DNA of 64,000 bases from Tsuneonella flava (GTDB taxonomy: Bacteria; Pseudomonadota; Alphaproteobacteria; Sphingomonadales; Sphingomonadaceae). The notes beneath the pieces are model-generated. The model saw only the letters and a program-made list of their open reading frames with translations, did not search any database and was not told the DNA's origin. A program made the position numbers and the translations under genes. The stretch covers positions 1-64,000 of the forward strand of contig NZ_PHSO01000006.1 in assembly GCF_002870965.1 (NCBI RefSeq), written 5' to 3'. This document shows positions 54,614 to 62,577 of this stretch, piece after piece (the first letter of the stretch is position 1; each line of letters starts with the position of its first letter).

Positions 54614-57487
54614 TCACATTTTCACCCGAAGGCCGATGAAGTACTTCGACCCATAATAGTGATACTGGCGAGTGCTTCCTACAACCGGCATGTAAGTCAC
54701 CTTAGGCTCATTGAAGATATTCAGAGCTTCGAGACGCAGAGACACGCCTCGCATCAGATCAAGCGACGCACGCAAATCAAATGTCTGGTTATCGCCGACG
54801 TAGCGCAACTGGCTATTTCCTCCGACGAAATCCTGATAGTATTGCGACCGGTAATTGTAGATCCCCTGCAGAGACAGTGGACCGATGTCATAATATACCT
54901 GCGCCGACACCACGTGTTTCGAATAACCGGATAGATTGGCGGGCGGGATAATCCCCGGCTCGACTTGGTCCGTAACCGGATCGTACACATCGCCAAGCAG
55001 AATATCGTGCGATTTAAAATTCGACTTCGCGTAGTTGTAGCTCACTTTCGTGCCCAGACCATTCAGCGGTGCTGGCAGGAAACTGAAGCGGGTCGCAGCG
55101 GTGACCTCTACGCCATATATACTCGATTTATCGTCGCTGTTCCGTGTCTGCGTAACAGGGATGGTGACTTGCTGGCCGCCAATGACAAAGTCCTCGTCGA
55201 TCCGCACAGGCTGGAAACCACCAGAGAATCGCTTGTAGTAGACCGTTGTCGAGAGGAGGCTGTCGGCATTCGGATACCATTCGAGTGCCAGATCGCCATT
55301 CCATGACATCAACGGCTCCAGACGAGGACTTCCGCTTGCCTGGATGCTACGGATGGCATCGGCCACGTCAGCGAACGCCGTACCGTCGTCAAGCCGAATC
55401 GAACGGCCGGCGGATAGCGCGCTTGGAGCTGGGCGTGACATCGCACGATACACCGCAGCCCTGAGCAGGACATTGGGCTGAACTTCGAAAATCAGGTTGG
55501 CGCTGGGTAGCACGCGCGTTGTGTCGTGCTTGATCGTCACAGTCTCGAAGTCGCCGGTTTCAACCAGCCGGATCGTCCCGTCGCCGTTGTCGACGACATC
55601 GAGGGCGCTTCGCAACCCATTCGATTCAACGTCGGTCTTAACCACCCGAACGCCCACGTTTCCGCGAATAGGGACCGAGCCCAAAGCGCCCTCATAGTCG
55701 GCCATGACATAACCCGCCCAGACCTGCTCCAGCACATCTGTATTGGTAATACCTCTGATATCGGCACTGCGGCCGGGGTCTTCGGTTCCAAGATATGCGT
55801 TAAACAGGCAGAGCGGATCGAAAGTAGCCCAGCTGGATATCTGATTGCCGGGCGCATCTTTCAGGAAATCGCGCTGCGGAAATTGCGTTCTACAAAGCAG
55901 GTTAGCATCGCGGTCAACAGCACGATCGCCCTGAGTCATCTCTACACGGTCGGTATAGTCGCCATATGTCTGGTGACTGTACCGAACCCCGGCCCGCAAG
56001 GCCGAGACAATTCCTGGAAGCTCATAACTGACATCGAAACGACCGGCCCAGATGGTGTTGGCGCGCTGCCGCTCGTCCCGGCGCAGGCGGGCATCATCGC
56101 TGAAGAGCGACCAGTCGTTGAGGTCGAAACGGGGATCGATAGTGAACACGGGGGCGAAACTGTCGCGCGCATCGTAGGTATAGGCGACGCGCTGATTGCC
56201 AACCGGGGTGCGGTCACCGAAAATATCCAGGGCGTCAGTACGAAGCCGCGTACTGCGTGAACGATCAAGTCGAGTGGTGTCCGAATACGAAACATCCGCA
56301 GTCAGGCGTAGTCGATCGGTTGCATCAACTGCAATCTCAAGCCCCCCGCCCAGATACTCTTCGGATCGCTCAGTCAAAGTCGAAGTGGATTCGAGCGAAG
56401 TCATACCTTCGGCGTATCGCAGGAACCCTGCCGGATCGACTTCGCGATTTTGCAGCGCCAGCCGAAGTTCGGAGAAGGTCAGATCGCTGCGATCTTCAGC
56501 GAAAGAGCGGTCCGAATATTCGACATCCAAGTTGATATCGATATTCGACGCCGGCTGCCACTGGATGGCGCCGAACACGGCGTCGCGCTGGTCATTTTCG
56601 CTTATCTGGCGATAAGTCAGTGCATTTGGCACGATGTAGAACGGCGTACCCTCATTTACCTCGGCGTTCGAAACGTCTCTGCAGTTTCCGTTCAGAACAT
56701 CGACGGAATCGTCACAAGCCCGCCAGGTTGAACTCCCCGCCATCGTTTCTTCGGGGTTAGAGGTCCGCTGCCGCTGGTAACCGACAGAGATACCGAATCT
56801 GCCCAGATTGCCGATATCGAACTGATCGACCAGGCTGATCGTACCACGCCACCCCATGCCCCCATCACCGATGATACGGTCCTGATATGGGTTGTAATTT
56901 ACCTTACCTTCGATCTGGATTCGCTGCCGACCGTAATCGAGAGGCCGCAATGTTCCCAGTTCGATCGTGCCCGCAACGCCCCCTTCAATGAGGTCGGCCT
57001 GCTGCGATTTGTAGATCGTAATTTTGTTGATCAGTTCAGACGGAAACTGGTTGAAATTGACAGACCGGTCCCCGCTTCCATTGCTGGCCTCGCGACCATT
57101 AAATGTCGAGTTGCTCAGAAACGGCCCCAAACCGCGAAGAGCGATCTCGGACGCATCGCCTTTTTCGCGGTGGGTCGTTGCGCCGGTAATGGTTTGAATA
57201 GCCTGACCGACCGATAGCGCCGGAATATCGCCAATATCGTCGGCAGACAGTGCATCGACGATTGCGGTGGCCTGACGTTTAGTGCTGATCGAATCCTGGA
57301 TTGTCGCACGAATGCCGCTGACTACAATCTCATCAGTCGATGCTTCAGCAGATTCAGGTGCCGCAGATTCGTCCTGCGCGATGGCCGCATTCGACCACAT
57401 AAGTGCGATCACGGCCACACCGCATGACATGCAAACCTGGCGCCTAGCACTCAGCACGCCGCGCACAACACTACCTTTACGTGACAT
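54614..57487 (-). CDS. TonB-dependent outer-membrane receptor (alginate oligosaccharide uptake)
   Basis: In this 957-aa protein residues about 1-38 are a signal peptide (ALMWSNAAIAQ end). The TonB box/plug begins STDEIVVSGIRATIQDSIST and continues SVGQAIQTITGATTHREKGD, typical of the Xanthomonas-Caulobacter carbohydrate receptor type. The 22-strand barrel ends with YYGSKYFIGLRVKM. It is the entry gate for alginate oligosaccharides according to its position in the locus. A perfect palindrome matching the PL6 upstream motif lies 100 bp before its start. Confidence 0.92.
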   Translation of the reverse strand: MSRKGSVVRGVLSARRQVCMSCGVAVIALMWSNAAIAQDESAAPESAEASTDEIVVSGIRATIQDSISTKRQATAIVDALSADDIGDIPALSVGQAIQTITGATTHREKGDASEIALRGLGPFLSNSTFNGREASNGSGDRSVNFNQFPSELINKITIYKSQQADLIEGGVAGTIELGTLRPLDYGRQRIQIEGKVNYNPYQDRIIGDGGMGWRGTISLVDQFDIGNLGRFGISVGYQRQRTSNPEETMAGSSTWRACDDSVDVLNGNCRDVSNAEVNEGTPFYIVPNALTYRQISENDQRDAVFGAIQWQPASNIDINLDVEYSDRSFAEDRSDLTFSELRLALQNREVDPAGFLRYAEGMTSLESTSTLTERSEEYLGGGLEIAVDATDRLRLTADVSYSDTTRLDRSRSTRLRTDALDIFGDRTPVGNQRVAYTYDARDSFAPVFTIDPRFDLNDWSLFSDDARLRRDERQRANTIWAGRFDVSYELPGIVSALRAGVRYSHQTYGDYTDRVEMTQGDRAVDRDANLLCRTQFPQRDFLKDAPGNQISSWATFDPLCLFNAYLGTEDPGRSADIRGITNTDVLEQVWAGYVMADYEGALGSVPIRGNVGVRVVKTDVESNGLRSALDVVDNGDGTIRLVETGDFETVTIKHDTTRVLPSANLIFEVQPNVLLRAAVYRAMSRPAPSALSAGRSIRLDDGTAFADVADAIRSIQASGSPRLEPLMSWNGDLALEWYPNADSLLSTTVYYKRFSGGFQPVRIDEDFVIGGQQVTIPVTQTRNSDDKSSIYGVEVTAATRFSFLPAPLNGLGTKVSYNYAKSNFKSHDILLGDVYDPVTDQVEPGIIPPANLSGYSKHVVSAQVYYDIGPLSLQGIYNYRSQYYQDFVGGNSQLRYVGDNQTFDLRASLDLMRGVSLRLEALNIFNEPKVTYMPVVGSTRQYHYYGSKYFIGLRVKM

Positions 57488-57586
57488 TTAGCTCCCTCCC
57501 ATTGACCTTTTGCAGTCCACCTAATTGTCTAGGCAATTTAGTCAACCAATTTATTGGAAAATTCCCACTTTGTGGAATTTTTTGTA

Positions 57587-57600
57587 ATACCAATTGGTAT
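57587..57600. promoter_or_regulatory. Perfect palindrome upstream of the TonB receptor, putative GntR operator
   Basis: ATACCAATTGGTAT is perfectly symmetrical and is preceded by GTA, giving the GTAATACCAA also found before the PL6 operon. A second inverted repeat, ATTCCCAC-TTT-GTGGAAT, lies at about 57561-57578. Both are within 115 bp of the receptor start. Confidence 0.65.
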
Positions 57601-58023
57601 GGATTTGGGGGCTTACGGGTGCGCTCCCCCGCTTTGGCCAGATAAAGCGGAGCATAAAGGCAGGCAGCATGCGCCAAAATGATAGGCCCATGCGCGGTTT
57701 GAATGAGAGGAGCGCCAAGAACAGCGGCCTAAACATACTTAAAGGGCAACAGCGTCAGACATGCCGAAGCTGAGCGGTACAGACTATTGTCAGCAAATGC
57801 CGCTTCGCCTCATCGGTCGGGCGCATACCTTCGCCGACGATAAGCGGCAGGTGCGATGGATTTGAAACCAAAAATCCACGCCCAGACAGTATAATGCCGG
57901 AAATTCGATTGCGCTAATTGAGGCGCGCGCCAGCAAAGCATGGCGACAGCGATCCAGGCTGCGATGGGCATATGACCAAACCATGCAATGGTGCCATAAG
58001 CGGGGCCGGAGACCTCGATTTCT
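57601..58023. other. Intergenic stretch without a supportable gene
   Basis: These 423 bp between the receptor promoter and the IS remnant contain only short overlapping frames. A minus-strand frame at 57810-58103 has a hydrophobic stretch (IAAWIAVAMLCWRAPQLAQS) that could be debris of a membrane gene, but nothing fixes its start or family. Confidence 0.6.
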
Positions 58024-58483
58024 GGCCGCCGTGTTGTGCACGAGCTGACGGAGCCGATCGCCCAGCGCGGCAAGCCCGGTATGATCGTCAGCGACAACGG
58101 CACCGAGCTTACCAGTAATGCGGTGCTGGCATGGTGCGGGGAGATCGGTGTGGAGTGGCATTACATCGCACCGGGCAGGCCGATGCAAAACGGCTACGTC
58201 GAGAGGTTGGCCTTTGGCCAGCTTCGCTTCCAATGGCCGCATACGCGACGAGCTGCTCAACGAGACGTTGTTCCTCAGCCTGGCCCATGCCCGGGTCGAG
58301 ATCGCCGCCTGGGTGGATGACTACAGCCGAGAGAAACCGCACTCGTCTTTTGGCTACGCAACCCCGGCGGCGTTCGCCGCCGAACTGGATAAGCAATGGC
58401 CTGCTTCGCTACGCCGTACGGGCTCCGCTAGGCAGCCCATTGCTTCAACCGCGCTCATGCGCAACAAAGCGGTTCGGCTCTAA
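58024..58483 (+). pseudogene. IS3-family transposase (OrfB) 3' remnant, frameshifted
   Basis: The integrase core end is recognisable: MIVSDNGTELTSNAVLAWCG, then EWHYIAPGRPMQNGYVE in one frame, and RIRDELLNETLFLSLAHARV with YSREKPHSSFGYATPAAFAA in the next. Between them a short insertion with an inverted TTGGCC-TTTGGCCA motif disrupts the expected GYVESFNGRLRDELL. The 5' half, OrfA and both terminal repeats are absent. It is dead and marks the edge of the toxin array. Confidence 0.85.
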
Positions 58484-58643
58484 TCCCAGCTGGAGGAAAG
58501 CTGGGGGTCACGTCACCCATCGCCGCCGCACCGCCAAAGGACAAATCGTCAGCGCAAACGATGGGTCAAAGCAGTGCGCGTTACACATGCCAAATTACGC
58601 AGAAGTGGAGGACGAAGGCGGACAGTAAGGGGAGTAACGCGAT

Positions 58644-59207
58644 TCAGGCAGGCCCTCTTAGCCAAAGGGGATCAGCCGATGCTTCCAGAAACTCCGCATC
58701 CGTAAATTTCCGGAACTTTCTGCCGGTTCTGATCTCCGTGGGAGCCACTATCAGCCGAGAACACTTTCCATTCCGGGAGAGAGACTCTTCAACCCAAAAC
58801 GGAGCCTTATCAAACCCGACAAAAAACCTCTCGAACACATCCAGAAGGGCTGGTTTGCCCGGATCAATCCGCCGCTGCTGATAGTCAAACGCCCCGTCTT
58901 CCCGGTTGAACGGATAGCGATCCCACGCAAAGCGGTCGGAACTGAGTGCGGAAAATGCCTCCTTGAGCTTGGAAGCCTCCTTCTTAAAGCGCTCAAGGTT
59001 ATACCCATTCACCAGAGTCCGATATAGATCATGCGAAATGGTCAGGTAGCAATCTTCCAAAATCCCTTCGGATATCAAGTCGTTCAGGAGCAGAAAAAAT
59101 GTCTCTACATCCCCTTTCGTTCCAAGCATGAACGAGTGGTTTGGGAATACCAGCCCAAAGGAATTCCGTCTCTGATCAACAAGGTTGCTGGGTCGATTAT
59201 AGGCCAT
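58644..59207 (-). CDS. Probable immunity protein of an orphan CdiA-CT module
   Basis: This 187-aa soluble, acidic/helical protein has no domain I recognise. It directly follows (2-bp gap) the broken toxin tip at 59210-60310 on the same strand, the invariable position of immunity genes. Lower GC than the chromosome fits the horizontally shuffled toxin-immunity pairs. The role is inferred from context only. Confidence 0.6.
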   Translation of the reverse strand: MAYNRPSNLVDQRRNSFGLVFPNHSFMLGTKGDVETFFLLLNDLISEGILEDCYLTISHDLYRTLVNGYNLERFKKEASKLKEAFSALSSDRFAWDRYPFNREDGAFDYQQRRIDPGKPALLDVFERFFVGFDKAPFWVEESLSRNGKCSRLIVAPTEIRTGRKFRKFTDAEFLEASADPLWLRGPA

Positions 59208-59209
59208 AT

Positions 59210-60310
59210 CTACTCTAGAAACTCGATATCATCCGCTGTCAGATTTCCATTTGTCCTATCAACGATCATCGTCCGAATTTCGATCTTTTGGGCTTCGGTC
59301 ACAGTTTGACCTCGCACATCTATCACCAACTCCTGATCCATGCCTGGCGTGATGTTGTCCGCCTGCTTGTTGATCGAATTCGAAGCGTCCCGGATGAGAG
59401 AACTCTGGCCGCCGGTTCTCGAGAGATCGCAGTTTTTAACTTCTATCGCACAATTGTCGGCAACACAGTCAACTCGGATACTTCCCTTGGTCCCGTTCAG
59501 CATAGAATCACCGCCCTTATAGGATTGCTGACCGACCCCACCCGTTTCGTCCAGAACATCCCCCTCCAGACTGCCGCCAAGACGGTCTTTTACCCGTGTT
59601 CGGAACATCGTCTGCTCCCTTTGAGGCATTAGCAGCATCTGCTCCTGCGTCGAGCAGGTCATCGACGAGTGCGGCGGCATTATCTGCCTTGCCCGGCTTT
59701 CGGCAGCAGCCCGACGCCGCCCTCGGCAATGGCGATGCCAGCGGTAGCGGCAAAATAGGTGAGCTCGGCATCGTCGCGGCTCATGCCCGCTTGCATCAGG
59801 CCCGTAACCCTGAACGATAGAACCTCTTTCCCAGTGAACAGCTTTCGGGTGCCTGTTACGGCCTGATCAGCACCAGCCAGTACCCCGGCAGCTCCAGCGG
59901 CACATCCAGCGCCAACCGTTTCCACGCAGCTTGCAAGCCCGCCGGTGAAGCTGAAAAAGACAGCAGCCGTACCGCTTGCGGCTTCCATTGCCCCCTTGAA
60001 CCGCGTGCCATCCGGCGAATTCAGGAATGCATTCGACCGCTGGATCCCGCAAACAAGAGACGCATCGCCTGCGCACAGCGCATTGTCGATTCTGTCTTGC
60101 TCAAGCCCGGCATCAATATAGGCGCCGTACAACTAGCCGAATGCGTCGTAAAACTCGTTGTGTTCTACGGAACAGACCTCGGGCTCAGCGCCAATGCATG
60201 CGGACCATGCGTTGTAATTCTCGATAAGCTGCTCGGCTGTAAGGCTGCAAAGCAAGCGCCGAGCTCGCCACAAAGCTCAAAAACACAATCGCTCAGGGCG
60301 ATACCGCAAA
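59210..60310 (-). pseudogene. Orphan CdiA C-terminal toxin module, broken by frameshifts and a stop
   Basis: Read from right to left, coding runs in one frame from about 60270 (TAEQLIENYNAWSACIGAE) with a TAG after NEFYDAFG. It continues 60132-59680 (GGLASCVETVGAGCAAGAAG, AELTYFAATAGIAIAEGG), shifts frame into KADNAAALVDDLLDAGADAA, and shifts again into the toxin tip 59600-59210. The tip has IRVDCVADNCAIEVKNCDLS, an E-x-K core suggesting a restriction-endonuclease-like nuclease. It is a displaced older toxin tail whose immunity gene follows. Confidence 0.75.
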
Positions 60311-60368
60311 CGATGCGGTCGAGCCACTGCGCGAAACATATGCCGGTGTATAAGGAAGGGGGAGGGAA

Positions 60369-60776
60369 TTAAGTCCCGCCAAACATCTGTGACATATCGC
60401 GCCATCTTAGGTTTTCTGGAAAAGCCACGCCGTCAAAAAATGACCTAAAGGCTGTGACAACATCATCAATGAACAGCACCTCGTCAGGTTCCATTTTCAT
60501 GTGGCCGCCACCAAACAATAGAGTTTGCTCTCCTTTGAATGGTACTTTTGGCTCTTCAAGATATGCTCGCCAGTGTTTTCCACTGGGCATTTCTCGTATC
60601 TCCAGAACACAAGTGACACGACCACCGGCCACCTGAATATATGAACCATCTGGTCTAATCAGGCTTGCATACGATTGCGGGCCATAGCTTTTCAAGGCCC
60701 TCAGGCTTTTCTCGATTTTTGCAAAATCTTGCACTTGCGCGGGTGGTGTTTTTTCGACTTCAAGGAGCATTTTCAT
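60369..60776 (-). CDS. Probable immunity protein (orphan module 2)
   Basis: This 135-aa protein has YASLIRPDGSYIQVAGGRVT and VFIDDVV-like strands suggesting a small alpha/beta immunity fold (VTCVLEIREMP, EPDEVLFIDDVVTAFRSFFD). It follows by 40 bp the toxin fragment 60817-61011. No family name can be given with confidence. It appears intact, as expected if protection from sister cells' older toxin is still selected. Confidence 0.65.
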   Translation of the reverse strand: MKMLLEVEKTPPAQVQDFAKIEKSLRALKSYGPQSYASLIRPDGSYIQVAGGRVTCVLEIREMPSGKHWRAYLEEPKVPFKGEQTLLFGGGHMKMEPDEVLFIDDVVTAFRSFFDGVAFPENLRWRDMSQMFGGT

Positions 60777-60816
60777 GGCAGATATATCGTTATGTTCCCA
60801 ACAATAGACTCACCGT

Positions 60817-61011
60817 TCAGCTTACCAACACCTTCGCTGGCCCAAACTTGTTCATATACATATCATTGAAGTTCTGTTGCGAGGTTTTACTTTCACCCCC
60901 GCTTTTGTATTCAATACCCCATAGGTCTCCGCTGTCTGTACGCACAACGGCATCGTAGCGGCGCTGCCCAACAGCAGCATTATCACAGCTCGTATCGAGG
61001 CCCATGCCCAA
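60817..61011 (-). pseudogene. CdiA toxin tip fragment (orphan module 2)
   Basis: A 64-codon frame holds RRYDAVVRTDSGDLWGIEYK and SQQNFNDMYMNKFGPAKVLV. The D-(x)n-E-x-K arrangement is that of PD-(D/E)XK nuclease toxins. The pretoxin remnant upstream (ending TAQSHFD, 61015-61130) is in a different frame, so the module cannot be delivered. Confidence 0.65.
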
Positions 61012-61014
61012 AGA

Positions 61015-61264
61015 TCAAAATGGGACTGGGCGGTACTGGTGGTGAGGATGGCCGCCGCCGCCGCCCTCGCGGGCGGCGGCGCGTTCTATTACGCCAAAGC
61101 CAACATCGTCAGGATGATTTCCAGCGATCCGTCCAGCTCATCTCCTAGGACGATGACGCAGGATGGTGTGGCATTGCAAACGACCCATTATTCAGGATCG
61201 CAATGGGATCAGCTACTGCGCAATCGCCATGCCAGAGTATCAGGCGCCAGAGTCGGCAGACTGA
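61015..61264. repeat. Module-junction repeat, copy A
   Basis: This is homologous over about 250 bp to 61975-62233. On the minus strand it encodes a degenerate pretoxin segment (LTMLA..NAPPPAR..TAQSHFD). On the plus strand it ends in a short conserved tail, YCAIAMPEYQAPESAD and stop. The copies flank orphan module 3 (61424-62103), as expected for recombination during module insertion. Confidence 0.7.
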
Positions 61265-61423
61265 TCACGCTCCAGCAGCATTTTGTTCCGCCAAAGTCAC
61301 GGCGCGGTCTATGTAATCCTTTGTCACATAATGCACAAAACCAAGGCGATCACCGGCCTCAAAACTAGCCTGATAAGATTTCAGTTTCGCCACCTCCCCA
61401 AGCAATGCCAAGGCGGCAAGATG

Positions 61424-61828
61424 CTAGATCGGGCGGGCACCCGGCGCATTGGTCGGCAAGGCCGCATGGTCCCGCAGCGCTTTGTCCAAATCCTGCGCCT
61501 CGGCCCACGCTATCGCCTCCTCCGACGCCTGACGGACGTGCTCTTCAAGGATTTCAGGGACTTGATAAACTAATCCCTTCCTGCTCCGAACAAGCGGAGC
61601 ATAGCTTCCTAGCCCTGAATCTATAGTTTTGCAGCCATGTGAGAAAGCGTCGCTAGATGCTGAAAGGGTTGCTTCAAGCTGCTGCTCTTCTCCGTATTTT
61701 CGTATTCCATAAATGATCTGGACTGTACGATCTGGCAGACAAAAGCGCGTGGACTTATCTCCCACTTCATCAGTGTATGCTCGCCAACCTAGGGCTTTAA
61801 GAACGTCTGTAACCTCTTTGATCTTCAT
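61424..61828 (-). CDS. Probable immunity protein (orphan module 3)
   Basis: This 134-aa protein has an ATG at 61828 overlapping the toxin fragment stop by 4 bp. It starts MKIKEVTDVLKALGWRAYTD with a strand-rich middle (STRFCLPDRTVQIIYGIRKY) and a helical C-terminus. No family is recognised. Translational coupling with the toxin fragment identifies it as the cognate immunity protein. Confidence 0.68.
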   Translation of the reverse strand: MKIKEVTDVLKALGWRAYTDEVGDKSTRFCLPDRTVQIIYGIRKYGEEQQLEATLSASSDAFSHGCKTIDSGLGSYAPLVRSRKGLVYQVPEILEEHVRQASEEAIAWAEAQDLDKALRDHAALPTNAPGARPI

Positions 61829-62103
61829 TGATCTGCCCCCGGAAAAGTTCTGATTTCAATCGGAATGCCATTTGGATAACCCTGCTCACGCAAAGGAACT
61901 CCGGGTCTGAGGCCAAATTCGCGGGCAACATCACCACGAGGGATCGCGTCGCCATTTCGAAACCGCGACACCCGCTCAAAATGGGATTGGGTCACACTGG
62001 CCGCTGGCATGGTCGTCGCCGCCCTCCTCGCGGGCGGGGGCGCGTTCTTCGTCGCAAAAGCCAACATCGTCAGGAATGATTTCCAGCGCTCAATCCAGCT
62101 CAT
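61825..62103 (-). pseudogene. CdiA toxin tip fragment (orphan module 3)
   Basis: This 92-codon frame has a membrane-proximal pretoxin piece (WKSFLTMLAFATKNAPPPAR, PAASVTQSHFE) fused in frame to a small toxin tip (RFRNGDAIPRGDVAREFGLR). It has no start region of its own and no secretion domain. It could be restored by recombination into cdiA, as known for orphan modules, but is not expressed as an effector by itself. Confidence 0.65.
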
Positions 62104-62233
62104 CTCCTAGGACGACGACGCAAGCTGGTGCAGGCTTGCAAACGGACAGGGTGCCAAAGGCGATTCCGGAACTCAATACTGCGCAATTGCCATGCCAGAG
62201 TATCAAGTGCCCGAGGACGGGGCGGCGGAGTGA
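61975..62233. repeat. Module-junction repeat, copy B
   Basis: This is the partner of 61015-61264. Shared landmarks are CATCGTCAGGA, CTCATCTCCTAGGACGA and GCCATGCCAGAGTATCA in the same order and spacing. Confidence 0.7.
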
Positions 62234-62577
62234 TTTCTCGCGGCGACTCCTTCTTTCCTCCGATATATTATGCGGCAATCGGAAGAAGCTGGATTTTCAA
62301 GAGGTTCTGTGCTGCAAATAGTCGATGCCAAGATAGAAGCGTGTGCCGCAGGGGAAATGCGATCTTTGATGTCCTCCAAGTAGATGCTCGTTTCATCTGC
62401 GATATCTTGAATGTCATCAACATCTTGGTCTCTCGGTTGCTCAAGTATCGCCTCTATCACCCACCCGTTTTTGTAAACCAAGCACATTTGTCGCACGTTC
62501 GTGGACACCACGCCTATCATGGCCTGGCTGAGCATGGCCTGTACCCAGACCCAATCGTCTAAACTTGGTTTCATCAT
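62203..62577 (-). CDS. Probable immunity protein of the current cdiA
   Basis: This 124-aa protein starts at the ATG at 62577, overlapping the cdiA stop by 4 bp. It begins MMKPSLDDWVWVQAMLSQAM and has acidic helical segments (RDQDVDDIQDIADETSIYLE). It lies directly behind the active toxin end, the standard place for cdiI. The last 20 codons run into the junction repeat, so the original C-terminus may have been replaced. Confidence 0.72.
   Translation of the reverse strand: MMKPSLDDWVWVQAMLSQAMIGVVSTNVRQMCLVYKNGWVIEAILEQPRDQDVDDIQDIADETSIYLEDIKDRISPAAHASILASTICSTEPLENPASSDCRIIYRRKEGVAARNHSAAPSSGT

Noticed and set aside
57810-58103. Small membrane protein on the minus strand
   Set aside because: It overlaps the IS3 remnant and has no ribosome site or family. 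It is listed only as debris.
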